A stretch of DNA of 64,000 nt from Paramecium pentaurelia (taxonomy: Eukaryota; Ciliophora; Oligohymenophorea; Peniculida; Parameciidae). The notes beneath the pieces are model-generated. The model made no database searches. It saw nothing but the letters and a program-made list of their open reading frames with translations, and had not been told where the DNA came from. Below are positions 34,294 to 47,156 of the stretch, one piece after another. The number at the start of each line of letters is the position of its first letter. Position 1 is the stretch's first letter. The position numbers and the translations under genes were made by a program. The stretch is from the NCBI GenBank assembly GCA_905183005.1, contig CAJJDO010000016.1, positions 503,949 to 567,948 of the forward strand. The letters run 5' to 3'.

Positions 34294-35007
34294 TCAATCT
34301 TAGAGTTTATAAAAATATTAAGATATATCATGTATTGCAAAATCTTCATCAAGATCCTTGTTTTTTTGAGATCGCTATTTATTTTTTTTTGAAAATTAAT
34401 AAGGTGGTTTTTCTTTGAATACTTTAATCATTTAGAGTTGTTCCTCTTATGTAAATGATTAATTAAATAATTTTTACTCTTAGTTTAGGTTGAATTTACG
34501 AAGGGTTCCACAAAGTAAATGATCAAATTTTTAATTCCAATCCTTAAAGTATGGATCCTTTTTTTTACAATCAGAAGGAGTGAATAAGTTAGAAACATAA
34601 TATTTACTTTTTGGACTTGAAGATATAACAGGTAAAGCAATAATACGATCTTGGAAAGATTAAATATTTCTGGTTGGTGTTAAATATCGAGGTTTAACTC
34701 TTTTCTTAGAAGGTTAAATTTATATTGGATTGTTATTAATATCATGCTATTAAGCAAGAGAGGCATTTCTAGGTTTGTATCGTTTAGCAAAAGAGACGTA
34801 AGCACTATTAATGGTGTCATTATGTATTCTTTATAGATGATCATTCATATTATATTTATAATTTCAAAAACCCCTTATAAAACTTTTAGATGCAATTGGT
34901 GTAACAATTCTTCTCTTATTTTATTAGATTGGGCTATTCAAAATTCAAGCATTTGTTTGCACAGATGTTGCAAAATACCTTTAATCTTGTAATTTATTAA
35001 GTGTCAT
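34294..35007 (-). CDS. Hypothetical protein, basic
   Basis: The start MTLNKLQDQRYF at 35005-35007 is followed by introns that I could not place exactly. From about 34850 down, one clean frame runs to TGA 34294-34296. It contains INSAYVSFAKRYKPRNASL, RVKPRYLTPTRNIQ, FQDRIIALPVISSSPKSKYY, YFKDWNQKFDHLLCGTLRKF and EEQLQMIKVFKEKPPY. It is rich in Lys, Arg, Gln and Pro and looks largely disordered. No domain recognised. Its start faces the CDC20 gene head-to-head, 114 bp away. Confidence 0.6.
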
Positions 35008-35121
35008 ATTTAATTTTAGGGTCAGAAAGCATTTGTTCATTAAATTTTTCTAGTATTTCCATTAAATAAATATAATTATATTTGATGTAAATTATAATTA
35101 AAAAATATCCGTTAATATATA

Positions 35122-36447
35122 ATGTAGAGACGTCGATCAATTTCAAAGAACAAAAGTTTTGACAGGTATTTATTCTTCTAGATTTCAGATTAGTTCCAGA
35201 AAAAGTGAACTTGGATGATTTTTAATTTCATATGGTAGAAGATTAGTAGAGCGAATTAAAGAAAGATTTAGATCTAAATGAAAGACTACGAATGGAAGGT
35301 AATCAGGCAAAATATAATTATTTTTTGAAATAGAATTTATTTGAGAGTAAATAACAATCAAGTTTATTTGTTTATTAAAGATAAGCTTCTAAATATAAAC
35401 CCTATATAATTAATAATGATTGTCTTTCACCTATAAGAAAAATAAACAAAACTCCATATAAGGTTTTAGATGCTCCAAAGTTAAAAGATGATTTTTATTG
35501 TTAATTAGTAGATTGGAGTATAAGTAATTAAATAGGAGTTGCTTTAGATAATTCAGTATACTCATGGAATGTTCAAACTGGAGAGACTACATAATTATTA
35601 GAAATAGAAGCTCCTTCATATATTAGTGCATTGAAATGGTGTAATAGAAATGAATTGATGGCAGTGGGTGATGATAATGGTGCTGTTAGAATTTATGATG
35701 TTAACAAAGGAACCATTTTAAAAACATATGAAAATCATCATAAAAGAGTTGGTTGTTTAGATTGGAATGGTTTATGTATTACAAGTGGTAGTGGTGATAA
35801 AACAATTTTAATTTAAGATATAAGAACTGAAAATGATTGTGAAATAGCATTACATTCTCATAGATAAGAAGTTTGTGGATTATAATGGAATTAAAATGAA
35901 TCATATCTAGCTTCAGGTGGCAATGATAATAATGTTATTATACATAATATCAGGATGCCTAATTAACCTCTTTATATATTCAAAGATCATACTGCTGCTA
36001 TCAAAGCTTTGGCATGGTCACCTAAATAAAATAATATTTTATGTAGTGGTGGAGGTACAACTGATAAATCACTCAAATTTTGGAATGTTTCAAATGGATT
36101 ACTTTAAAATAGTGTAGATACTGGTAGTCAAATATGTAATGTAAAGTGGTCTTTCAATACTGATGAAATAGTAACTTCTCATGGGTAAAATAATATGCAT
36201 AAAAACATTTAGTTATTCTCTTAATCAAATTGTAGTTTGGAGAATGCCAAAAGTAGAGAGAATTGCTGTTCTTCATGGTCATTCTTTAAGAGTGGTTTAT
36301 TTATCATTGAGTCCAGATGGAGAAAATATTGTTACAGGAAGTGGAGATGAAACCCTTAGATTATGGAAATTATTTCCTTAAAAGCATTAAAATTCAATTT
36401 CTTCTCGAAATTCCCTTTTAAACCAAATAAACTTAGATATTAGATGA
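35122..36447 (+). CDS. CDC20: CDC20-family APC/C activator (WD40)
   Basis: 424 residues after removing introns of 23 nt and 28 nt. A C-box-like DRLVPEKVNLDDFQF is near the N-terminus (usual form DRYIP). Then KTPYKVLDAPKLKDDFYCQLVDWS, given here as KVLDAPKLKDDFY and LVDWS, LDNSVYSWNVQTGE, LMAVGDDNGAVRIYDV, LASGGNDNNVIIHNI, KALAWSPKQNNILCSGGG, and PDGENIVTGSGDETLRLW. The protein ends QINLDIR, the Ile-Arg tail by which activators dock on CDC27. All blades align with human CDC20 in order. It activates the anaphase-promoting complex in mitosis. Cdc20 versus Cdh1 identity is judged from overall similarity; the C-box has Leu-Val in place of Tyr/Phe-Ile. Confidence 0.9.
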
Positions 36448-36585
36448 TGATAATTAATAAACAATTCATTTTTAATTTAGACACTACATACTACAAAATT
36501 CTTATATATAATATACATTTTTCCATAAAATTACAAATTAAATATCGAAAAACAAATTAATTAGTTTATAATTAATTAAGAATTT

Positions 36586-38076
36586 ATGAATTGGATAATT
36601 TTATCATATTTAGGCTATATAATCTTGGCCCTAATAGCTTATCTTGTGATAGCACCTATTCCAAAGCTCTTGTATTATAAGATTAAGTATGGATCTGCAG
36701 TAGATATCTATTATTTCCCAATAATTGGACTAATAGGATAAATTGTTATTGATTTAATATTTAGATAAGATGCTTTCTATTCCTAGAAAAGATATGTATT
36801 AAAGAATAACAAACTTAAATTACATATATCTAATGATTTAAAAGGTGGTGTTCATTTCTCCTTGGTTGATCCAAAACTAAAGAAATAAGTTTTTTTTGAT
36901 TAAGAATCATATAAGAAAATGGAAGGCATGCCTTTTGCTGATACATTTATGGATTAAGGATTACTTTTTTAAAATGGAAAGAGTTGGCATTAATCAAGAA
37001 CAATGTTAACCAAACATTTCACTTATCAGGATCTATTAGTAATGGTAGAAACATTAAAATAGGAATGCAAAAAACTTTAATTAAAAGATGGTCCTATTGA
37101 TATATTGACCTTATTGAAATAGTTGACTAGCACAACTATTACAAAAACATTTTTTGGTAGTGAAAATACTGATGTATCAGATTTGGGTGTTGAGGTCAAC
37201 AAGAATATGGAAAAGATGATGCTATTTTTTTTAAATCCTTTAATAGTATTGAGATGTTTTGCTTTAAAATTAAATAAGACAACAACTCCATCATTTTTAT
37301 TATCATCTGGAGAAAAAGCATTTCTTAGAGAACTGTAAGCTTAAAAATAAAGAATTACATGTGAAATTGATTAAAGAATTAAAAAAATCAAAGAGAATTA
37401 GGCTGTATAAGATAATATATTATCTACAATGTGTAAAGAGATTATGAATAATAATATTACAAAGGAGGAAGCTATTCATTAATATTTCACTCTCTTAATT
37501 GCTGGTATAGATTCTACTAGTCATGTTGTTAAAAACTTTTGTTATGCTTTAGCTCTCTATCCAGATGTATAAAATAGACTTAGAAATGAAATTCAAAGTA
37601 TTATTAAATAATTTGATGATCTAAAACCATAATAATTAAGTCAACTTAAATTATTAGATAACTTTATTAATGAAACTTATAGACATTATACTGCAGTTCC
37701 TTCATTGTTCAATAGAATAGCTCTTAAAGATATTTAATTAGGAGAATTTGTAGTCTAAAAAGGATAGAGTATGGATTTAAATATGATGATGAGTCACTTT
37801 GATCCATCTATTTTTGAAAACCCACTTAAATTTGATATTGATAGATGGAATACACCATTATTAGATTCATATTCTTTTACACCATTTTCAGCTGGCCCTA
37901 GAAATTGTATTGGATAACATCTAGCAACTTTAGAAATGAAGACCTTGCTTGTTTACCTTATTCTTAATTTTAATCTAGAATTAAATAGTGGTAAGATTAT
38001 ATTGGGATTGGCAAATATGTATGGTCCAACACGCAGAGATTTCTTAGTATTGAAAAATATTAATTAATAATTATGA
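36586..38076 (+). CDS. Cytochrome P450 monooxygenase
   Basis: Intron-free, 496 residues. The N-terminus is a membrane anchor (WIILSYLGYIILALIAYLVI) followed by a Pro-containing hinge (APIPKLL). The I-helix motif is at YFTLLIAGIDSTSH, the K-helix at INETYRHYTAVPSLFNR (E-x-x-R), and the heme loop reads FTPFSAGPRNCIGQHLA with the axial Cys. It is an ER-bound haem-thiolate oxygenase, probably acting on lipids or xenobiotics; the CYP family was not assigned. The TGA stop (38074-38076) overlaps the ATG of the SGT1 gene by ATGA, which is unusual in a eukaryote. Confidence 0.95.
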
Positions 38077-39202
38077 GTTCAAATCCTTATTTTTTGATTC
38101 TACACCATTAATATGAATAAGCTCTCCAACTATTGGTTAGTGATGATTACGAGACTCTTGTAACCAAATCAATAGCTTAATATCATCTTGGCAAATATGA
38201 TGATGCATTATCAACATTAGACAAAGCAATCTAACTAAGTTCTGACAGATTTGAAGCATATTATAGAAAGGGTACATTGTGAAAATAAATTCAGGATTAA
38301 TCAACTTTGTAAGTGGGAAAATCTAATAATCATAATTAGATTTATAAAAAAGCCTTGAACTCAATCCAAAGCATTAGGAAACTCAATAATAACTTTTGAA
38401 ATGTGAACTAGAACTCAAGAATACAAAACTTGTTTAAACAGCTTAAGAAAAGTAATGCAAAATATAATTTCTAGAATAATCTAGTAATAGAAAGAAGTTC
38501 CATAAAATTCTGATGCTTAGAGAACTAATATTTATTCAGCATCAGGCAAGTTAATGTATAAGTGGTATCAAACAGATCTTAAAGTTGGTATAGAAATACA
38601 TCATGCATTACCAAATAGTGCAGACTTAAAATATTAATTTGAAAAATAAAAGTAAAAAATAAAGAAAATTCTAGATTACAATTATCATTTCCTATTGAAT
38701 AAGCTAATAATTTTGAACTTGATTTAGATTTATTTGCTGAAATTATTCCAGAAACAAGCAAGGCTAAGGTAGGATTGAATTCAATTGAAATTATTATGGA
38801 TAAAAAAGATAAAACATTAAATTGGAGTACATTATAGAAAAAGGTTGAAGAATAATCATAAATACCAATAATGGAATAAGCATCATATCCAACTTCATCA
38901 AAAAAAAAGAAAGATTGGAGTAAAATAGACAAAGAGATTGAAGAAGACATTAATAAACATAAAGAAGAATATGGTGAAGATCCTTTGAATAGTTTGTTTA
39001 AGTAAATTTATTAAAATGGAGATGAGAATACTAGAAGAGCTATGATAAAATCAATGTAAACATCAGGTGGAACAGTATTGTAATAAATAAAATATTATTA
39101 TTTTTTAGATCTACTAATTGGGATGAAGTTAAAACTAAAGATTATGAAAAGAAGGATAGACCTTCACCTCCAAAAGGATAAGAATATAAAAAGTTAGGAT
39201 GA
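38073..39202 (+). CDS. SUGT1: SGT1 co-chaperone (TPR-CS-SGS)
   Basis: Starts MSSNPYFLILHHQYEQALQL at the ATG that overlaps the P450 stop; no other in-frame Met precedes the CS domain. Three TPR helical pairs follow (TLVTKSIAQYHLGKYDDALS, AYYRKGLINFVSGKI, SLELNPKHQETQQ). The CS domain is LMYKWYQTDLKVGIEI with FELDLDLFAEIIPETSK. The SGS domain has SYPTSSKKKKDWSKIDKEI, DPLNSLFKQIYQNGDE, RRAMIKSMQTSGGTVL and STNWDEV, which is nearly the family consensus. Introns of about 23-27 nt are present. SGT1 works with HSP90 and SKP1 in kinetochore and SCF assembly. Confidence 0.95.
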
Positions 39203-39234
39203 ATTATTATTAATAAACAAATAAATTTAATATA

Positions 39235-42200
39235 ATGAAAAAAAAATAAGTTGAACATCGTATGATATTGACAACTATTCCTCCAGCACTTGATATTGGA
39301 TTTACTGCTGTAACATCTGTATCTAATTTGGTATTCATGTTTGAAAATCCAAATGACTATCCTGTGTAGTTTCATTTTGAATTTGAGAGATTTAAGATTA
39401 CTCCAGATAGGTAATATACAGTGATTATAATTTAGAGGATAATTAGCTCCTGGATCAAAAATCAATTTTACTTTGACATATGCTCCTTAATAAGCAGAAG
39501 TAATTGTAGCATCAATTATCATGCATATTCAATATGAATAACCCAGAGTTATTAAAGTATCAGGAATTGGTAAATATCCTTTCTTATAATTGAACACAAA
39601 AAAGCTTAATTTTGAAACACTATTGATAGGTAAAACAGTAACAAAAGAAATCACTATTAAGAATTAATCAGAAGTTACAGCCCAATTCTAAATTACTAAA
39701 ATGATTGATGATGAGTTCAAAGATAATGCATTTTCATTAGATTACTATTAAGGTGTTATACCATAAAAAAGCACATTTTTAATTAAAGTTACATATTAGC
39801 CTTAAATCCTTAATGTTTCAGTTATTAGATATAAAGTGATATGTTAAGGTGGAAATGAATTAACTTTTGAATGTGTTGGATCTGCAGTTGAACATGCAGT
39901 GTATCTGAGTGAAAAGTCAATTAATTTTGGTGAAATAAAAATTGGTAACTAAGCAACAAAATTATTGACAATTCATAATGATTCTAATCTTGCTACATCA
40001 TATTAATTTTATACAGACATGAATAATATTTTCAGCTTCAATAAAATTAGAGGTTTAATTTAAGGAAAAAGTTTTGATCGTATCATTGTTACTTTTACAC
40101 CTAGACATACAATTAATTATTATGAAAGAGTTTATTGTGTTGCAAGTAATTAAATTAAGTTTGTTGATTTGATTGGTACATGTTATGATCTTTTAATTAA
40201 ACCTATACCATTACTTCAATAACATATTGATAATTTTAGAAGAAGAGTTATTCAAGGAAAATTAAGTGAAGTTGATTTCAAATATATGGAAAATTCTTAT
40301 TTAATGAAAATCAATTAATAAAATTAAAGCAATCTATAAGGTGAATGGCAAGAGAATCCTAATTAAACTGTATAATATAAAGAATTAATGCTTCCTCCAT
40401 CATCAGATTATAGATTAATTAAATTTTCAGAAGATTTTATAGATTTTGGCTATGTAGAATGTTATTCATAAAGTGGAGCAAGGGAGTTAGAATTACATAA
40501 TAGACTTAATTGTAAATTGACTATTTTTTGGACAATATAAACTCATCCTACTGTTAATGGAGAAAAAGTGCCAGTTTTCACAGTTTCTCCAGAAACATAA
40601 TCAGCTCATGCAAATTCTAAATGCAAATTTTCAATTAGTTTTAGACCAACAAAATCATCATACTATTATTTTTAATATATTCAATTCTTTGCAATTAAAT
40701 ATAATCCAAAACTTACTAAAAAAATATTAGATTCAGTTAAAAATAATAAAGGTTCTATTTTAAATGAATCATTTGGTAATAATGCAAATTTAAAATTATC
40801 TTAAACTGGAATTACAAATCAAAAAAATACTATAGATTTTACATCTAAAGAAATGATTCCTACTTTTAGTGGATAAATTGGATGTGTTGGACATTCTTTT
40901 GGGATTAATTCTTAACCTTACATTCCTATTGTAGAACTAAGACCATCTAATAAGTTATATTTTCCTCCTTGTACAATAGAAGAATCTGTTTATTAAACAG
41001 TAGAATTTATTAATAAATCAGACACTCCAATCTATTTTAATTTTAGTCCAGATCCAACAAGAACTTTTAGAGTATTTCCAAATTAAGGTTTAATTTTTGG
41101 TAAGTCTTCATAGATGATTATTGTTGAATTTGTGCCAGTTGAAAATAAGGCATACAATCAAACTTTAGTTTGTCATATGAATCATTAATCTTCCAATTAA
41201 ATAACTCTGTAAGCTATAGGATATTGTTCAACTCCTTCATTGAAATTTCAAAATGATGGTAAAGTTTTCTTTCCTCCCTCATTTATTGGAGTTTATTCTA
41301 GACAAAAATTAACAGTTCATAATGAATCAAGAGTACCTATGAGTTATTCAATTGATGTACCTGAAAAATATTAATCAGAATTATATATTGAACCATCTTC
41401 TGGATAAATTAAACCTAATGAAGTACTTCATCTAGACTGTTAATTTATTCCATATAAAAAGAATAAAGAATATAGAATCAAAGTACCTATGTCTGCTACT
41501 GAAATTCTTGCAGATAATTAAAATCTTATTGGGTATCATATTCCAGGATCAGGAAATCAGGATTTTCCACTTGAATAAAGAAAACCAATTGAATTATCTT
41601 ATTAATTTGAGATATTTGGCAAAGGTACAGATGGAGAATTAGAACTTAATGTTAAATAAATCGATTTCAATATTATAAAAGTTAATTTCAATACAAAAAA
41701 ATATGCTACCTTAATTAATAATTCAGATTGCACATTTTATATTGAATTAGTTCTTAGACCAAAAAATAAGGATAAAGATAAAATTGATCATTAAATAATT
41801 AGTCTTATTAATAGATCTTTTACTTTAGATTTATAAAATGGGATTATTGCTGCCAATTCAAAATTAGATATTGGAATTATGTTTAATCCAATTGAAGTTT
41901 GTGAATTTGATTTAGTTTTAGATGTTATTGCTACAGAAAAGAATCCTAAAGCTCCTAAAGGTCCTAATTATTAAAATAAAAAGATTGTATCATAAAAATG
42001 CAAATTAGAGATTAAGGCTAAAGGAAATTATCCTTTGTTAAAGATTGCTGATGTAAGAAATGATTCTATAAGTGTTGCCACTTTATGGGAAAATTTTTAA
42101 ATCAATCAAATTAATTCAGAATTAGCCAAAGATTTAAATGAAGATGAATAGAAATTTTTGAAAATTGAATAATTAACATTTGATTAAGCTTAATAATTAT

Positions 42201-43878
42201 AAAAGAGATTGAGAAGTTATGACTGGAATTTTGGATATTTACCATCTAAACCATAAGTAAAATCAAGAAAAATAGTCATTACAATTTAAAACATTGGAGG
42301 AACTGATTTAGAGTGGTAATTTAAATTACCATCTGATCATTAAATAGAATTAGAACCTTGGGCTGATCCAGGAGAACCTACTGAAGAAGATACATTTGAA
42401 AAAGCTATTTTAGAAAAGAACATATTTTAAATTAGACCTAAAGGAGGTGTCATAGCACCAAAATGTTTTAAAGATATAGAATTAATCTATACTCCTTGCA
42501 ATTTAGATGAATAACTCAAATAAAAAGGAATTTCAAATGAAAGTCATTTTCTAAGGGTTGTATTATAAATTTTGAATGGAAAACCATTAGTTTTAAATTT
42601 AAAAGGAACAACCTTAGCTCCATTAGAAGGTAGATTGGCTGTAAAGAAAAACTCATTTGAGTTGCCAGAAACTCCAGTTGGATTATTATAGCCTGTTAAA
42701 TATCCAATAGAAATTTAAAATGTTGGAAGTTCAAAAGTGTCTTATAAAACAATTATATAGGAATTGGATATTGAAGGAGAGGTTATTGACTCTTAATTTA
42801 ATGTATTTGATATTCAAAATCCTCAAGGATCACTATTACCAAATGAGAAATAATATTTGTACTGTCTTTTTAAACCTTTAGAATAGAAAATATACTATTT
42901 TGAATTATTAGTAGAGGTTTCAGATATGGTTAAAGTGATTTAACCAGTTAAGTTAGCTATTCAAGGAAGAGGATATGCCAATCAACCTAAAAATTAGATT
43001 TAAAAATAAACAATAGAAATTCCAAGATAAAGATCACATAAATCTCCTATAGGTTCTAAAGTGTTCTTTTCTTTGGAAGAAATAGATTTTGGAGAATTAC
43101 TACCATTAAAATCTGCACATAGAATGATAATTCTATACAATCAATCAGCAGATCGTAAATTTACATTTGATTTTGGTGGTTCATAATTCATACTTTCAAA
43201 TAATAGACCAGGACTATGTTGTGGGGATGAATTTTTAATTGAACCAATCTAGGGAGAATTAGAAGCATAGTCATTTATAGAATTGAAATTAACATTGACA
43301 GCAGCCTCAACTCCTTCAGTCTACGAAGGAGAATGTGAATGTTCAATAAGTTGGGAAAATAAAAATTAATAAATAAATACTTCTTAAATAAGTTAAAATT
43401 CTCAAGCTATAACAGTAGATAAAGAAACTTTGTTTTTAAGAATAAAGAAGAAATCAAGTTTAAATGTAGAATTAGTGAACTCATTTAAATAACCTCCTCC
43501 TCCTATTCATAATGCTATGGCTCATCCTTTCTAATAATTATTAGGTTAGATTATTACAGAGGTTTTGACTGACTCTCACACTGATTAGATTCTTAGAGCA
43601 TTAGATCAATAACCAATAACACTATATTAACCAGAATAATAACATTAAGAAGGAGAGGATATATAAGCGGAGGATTTGTAAATATTAATATATATTAATT
43701 TAGGACAATCCCAAGAGATTATAAAGATTATAAGACAATGTTTTTAGAGGAAGAATTCATCGAATTAACTGATTTAATAATGGAAAATACATTCTTTAAT
43801 ATAATATAAGAAACCACAAGAAAAGAGTGTGATTTATTACGTATTTCAAAGACTTTTGTCACACCAGCAAACAAATGA
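39235..43878 (+). CDS. CFAP65: CFAP65-like ciliary protein (MSP/ASH domains)
   Basis: 1,530 residues with only two introns (25 nt near 39411-39435 and 26 nt near 43678-43703). It is built from repeated MSP/ASH immunoglobulin-like domains, e.g. LDIGFTAVTSVSNLVFMFEN, KSINFGEIKIGNQATKLLTI, YFPPCTIEESVYQTVEFIN, FELPETPVGLLQPVKYPIEI, IDFGELLPLKSAHRMIILYN. The acidic C-terminus ends EEFIELTDLIMENTFF, DLLRISKTFVTPANK. This architecture fits CFAP65 (CCDC108), needed for flagellar axoneme and central-pair related structures. CFAP47 or hydin share the domain type but are larger. Confidence 0.82.
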
Positions 43879-43953
43879 TTATTATATAATAAAATATTAT
43901 TTTAAAGATAACTAACAGCTTTAAGATTAATTTATAGAAAGAAAATAAGTAGT

Positions 43954-44912
43954 TCAGTTTTGAGTTGTTTCCTACTCTTATTACGTTTATAACTTATCAT
44001 TCCACCTAATTCTAATTCCATATTGCCAGATTCCTTCTCTTTGTTGTCCATCTTCTCTAATATAAACACCCTTTCCATGTTATTAACCATTTAACCATTC
44101 TCCCATATATTTTCTCCCATTCCATTTGTAAGTTCCAATTCCATGTCTTTTATCTTCTTTAAACTCTCCTATGTATTCTCGATCATCTTCCCATTTCATT
44201 ATTCCTTTACCCCACAATTAACCTTATTTAAAATCTCCTTCATAAGTTTTCCCATCTGCCCATTTATATGTACCTTATCTCAGTTGGATATACATACATA
44301 CCTTTTCCGCTGATTACTCCATTTTCAAAAGTTCCAATATATTGACATCTATCTTTTGTAACTAGTTTTCCCTTTCCATGTCTAGCACCCTTATAAAATT
44401 CTCCTTCATAGAAAGTACCATCTACATAATTATGTCTTATAATTTTACTTGAACATTATTCTTTTCCTAATCCATGTTATTTATCATTCAACCATTCGCC
44501 TTCATAGTATGATCCATCAGTACTTATAAATTTCCCTATTCCATTTGCCTTATCATCCATCCATTAACCTTCATAAATATTCCCACTTATATTCACCAAT
44601 TTTCCATAACCTTAGGCTTTATCATTTACAAAATCTCCTATATAATAAGATCCTTTTATTATTAAATTAATTACCATCTGGCCAAGTTTACTTTCCTCTC
44701 CCATGTCTGGCTCCATTTAATAGGTCTCCTTCATATATTGCACCAGTTTCTAATCTCAATATTTGTTTATCCTCCACTTGTTATGACATTTACGCTGATA
44801 GATGATAATATTCATCACTAAGGGCTGCTTCAATAACTTCAATCTCTGAAACATTAAGTATTATTGGTTTATCAACAGTAATTTTTGAACATAGTCCAGA
44901 ACAGCTTCCCAT
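43954..44912 (-). CDS. MORN-repeat protein with acylated N-terminus
   Basis: Starts MGSCSGLCSKITVDKP: Gly2 fits N-myristoylation and Cys4/Cys8 palmitoylation. After an acidic segment (VSEIEVIEAALSDEYYH) and ILRLETGAIYEGDLLNGARH there are about nine MORN units of the G-x-G-x-x-x-W/Y-x-D/N-G form, e.g. HGRGKQTWPDGN. The end is GIWQYGIRIRWNDKL with a short Gln-rich tail and TGA 43954-43956. MORN arrays bind membranes or act as rods, in ciliates often at the cortex or basal bodies. At least one intron interrupts the array (about 44655-44680). Confidence 0.85.
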
Positions 44913-45092
44913 TTAATTGAAATAAATAATATATAACTTACAACTATCATTTTATAAGTTTGTAATTGTACATAAATAATTTGAACTGAAAGATATGAAT
45001 AAACTAAAGGCATTGAGAAGTGCTTTATTTAGGTAATATCTATTTAAAGCATGATATTTGGATATAATTATTAATAAAATAAAGATTTAAAT

Positions 45093-47091
45093 ATGCTGAG
45101 GTTAGTGAGTAAGAAGTCATTCTCCTCTACATTTAATGTGTTGGATACATTCAAGACTCTAAAAAGTGTGGTAATATACTAAAACATATAGAAAGATTAC
45201 TGCCCCTATCAGACACATAAGGTCATATGTACGATAAGATGGAGTGCATAGTTCAATGACACCAAATTTGACTTATTAGGCTTTCGATGAAGTGCTTCAT
45301 GAATATTATGCTGCCTATTCTGGAAATCCTTTCCATTTACAAGTTTACAATAACTTAGATAATATCTAAACAGTCAACTTTGGTACAGTAGACAATCCCT
45401 GTGTTATTTTTACTGCTGATACTCCCTTCAGATATGTTGGATGCACTGGTTTGCAGAATGAAGATGATTATGAATAACATGAAATCCACCTCTTTATGTT
45501 AAGAGAAGGTCCATTATAGAGATGCCCAATGTGTGGTCAAGTTTTCAAATTAGTCAGACTAAGATAATAAGAGGATGAAGAAATGTCCTACTATAGAGAT
45601 TCATTCCATCCTATTGATATTTTTGAATTGGATGTAAATTAATCAGTCAATTATTTTAGAATGAAAATGTTTAATCAATTAATATGCTAAAAATGTGGAC
45701 TCACAGAGAGGCTTCATTATTTGAAAGTGCATTATATGAATAAAATATTATGGTAACAATGGATAACGATGTACATGATAGATTACTTGTTGATCCAGCT
45801 TATAGAATGTGGAGATTTTAACATGGTGAAGATAAATTAAAATACATTGATTAATAATTGAAATAAGCAGGTTATAATGAAGAAAGAGTCTATAGAAATC
45901 CTAAATACAAATTACCAATGTAAAAGGCAACATATGCAGCTGTTATTGAAGCAGAGAAGGTCTTGGCTATCTAAGAAAGATTAGAAAGAAAAGTGAATAG
46001 ATTCCATGTTAGAGAATATCTTGATTTTGCTAATCATGCTAGAAGAGAAAGAAGAATGAGATTGAGATAAAAGGAAAGATGGGAAAACAATTACACTTAT
46101 TTCTATGGAGGTCTTACAGAAGAAGAATAATTATATAATGATTACTTTGAAACTGATTAAGAATTATACAAAGATGATGAATAAGTTGAATAAAGAATTG
46201 ATGAGGCTGTTGCTTAAGTTGATCCTAAGTATAGTCCTCTCAGATTTGATTTCTAAGAAGCATATACTCATAATCCTGAAGAAGATCAAACTTCACTTCT
46301 TGAAAAGAAATTATGGAGATTTAAATATAGATTGGCATTTGATTGCACTAAAGATTATTAAGTTAGAGAAAGAAGATTGATTGAAAGACATTTGGCAAGA
46401 ATGACTAAAGACCCAGAATATATTGCTGTTTTCAAGAATCTATAAACTGCTGTTAATTCTGAAAATGAATTTGCAATCTTATAAGCTGAAAAGAATTATT
46501 ATAATCTTGCAGCTAAAGAAGGATGTAAATTTATTAAATTATTTATTTAGTCCTTTAATACAAGGATTACTTTGAAGGAGATTCATCAGCTGAAGTTGAA
46601 TTAGTGGAGGAATTATATAAAGCTTCACCTTTAGCATTCAGCAAAGTCTTTGTTAATCATTCTGCAAGATTATTCTAATAAGAAGGATTCTAGAAATTCC
46701 CTAAAAGAGCTTGGAATGACAGTCTAGGATTAATTTAAAATTATGTTTTAGATTTCTAAGACTTCTCATCTAATATAGTACCAAAAGCTTAAAAATTAGC
46801 TAATTATGCTGGTTTATAAAATGTATATAAAATAATTTTATATTATAGGTACTTCCTGCAGATGAGTAAGAATTAGTAAAACTTGGTTTAGACAAAACTG
46901 AATAAATTGCAAGACAAAAAATTGCCTAAGCTTAAGAAAAACCATAATTAAATGAACCACCTAAATAAGCATAATAATAAGTTCCTCCAAAGGTTGAATA
47001 AGAACAATAATAATAATAGAAACCTTAATAATAATAATAATAATAATAACAATAATAATAAAAGAAAGGACCTTTTAACAAAAAGAAATGA
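45093..47091 (+). CDS. COX5B: Cytochrome c oxidase subunit 5B with a long C-terminal extension
   Basis: 631 residues after removing four introns (25, 26, 26 and 26 nt); the spliced length is an exact multiple of three. The N-terminus MLRLVSKKSFSSTFNVLD fits a mitochondrial presequence. The core reads NPCVIFTADTPFRYVGCTG, HEIHLFMLREGPLQ and RCPMCGQVFKLVRL, equal to the zinc-site region of COX5B (VGCICEE...CPRCGAHYKL) except that the second Cys of the first pair is Gly. About 450 further residues follow: charged helices (LERKVNRFHVREYLDFANH, RRMRLRQKERWENNYTY) and a Gln/Pro-rich tail of mainly TAA codons ending GPFNKKK. Ciliate respiratory complexes are known for enlarged subunits. Confidence 0.82.
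46985..47062 (+). repeat. Gln-rich (TAA/CAA) tract at the C-terminus of COX5B-like gene
   Basis: Low-complexity TAA/CAA/TAG repeats in frame with the gene encode QEQQQQQKPQQQQQQQ-like sequence. Another frame of the same DNA reads as polyasparagine, which is a shadow. Confidence 0.8.
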
Positions 47092-47156
47092 TAATTTAAA
47101 TATAAAAATAAAACAAAATAATTATATTATAATTATCTATTAGATTTTTTATTGAT

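Noticed and set aside
45660..45870. Second CxxC (ICQKCG) and early end of COX5B in another frame
   Set aside because: This reading retains a 26-nt intron (GTAAATTAAT...TTTTAG at about 45633-45658). Removing it joins the core to the long C-terminal frame and gives an exact multiple of three.
46952..47143. Polyasparagine protein on the plus strand
   Set aside because: It is the wrong frame of the Gln-rich (TAA) tail of the COX5B-like gene.
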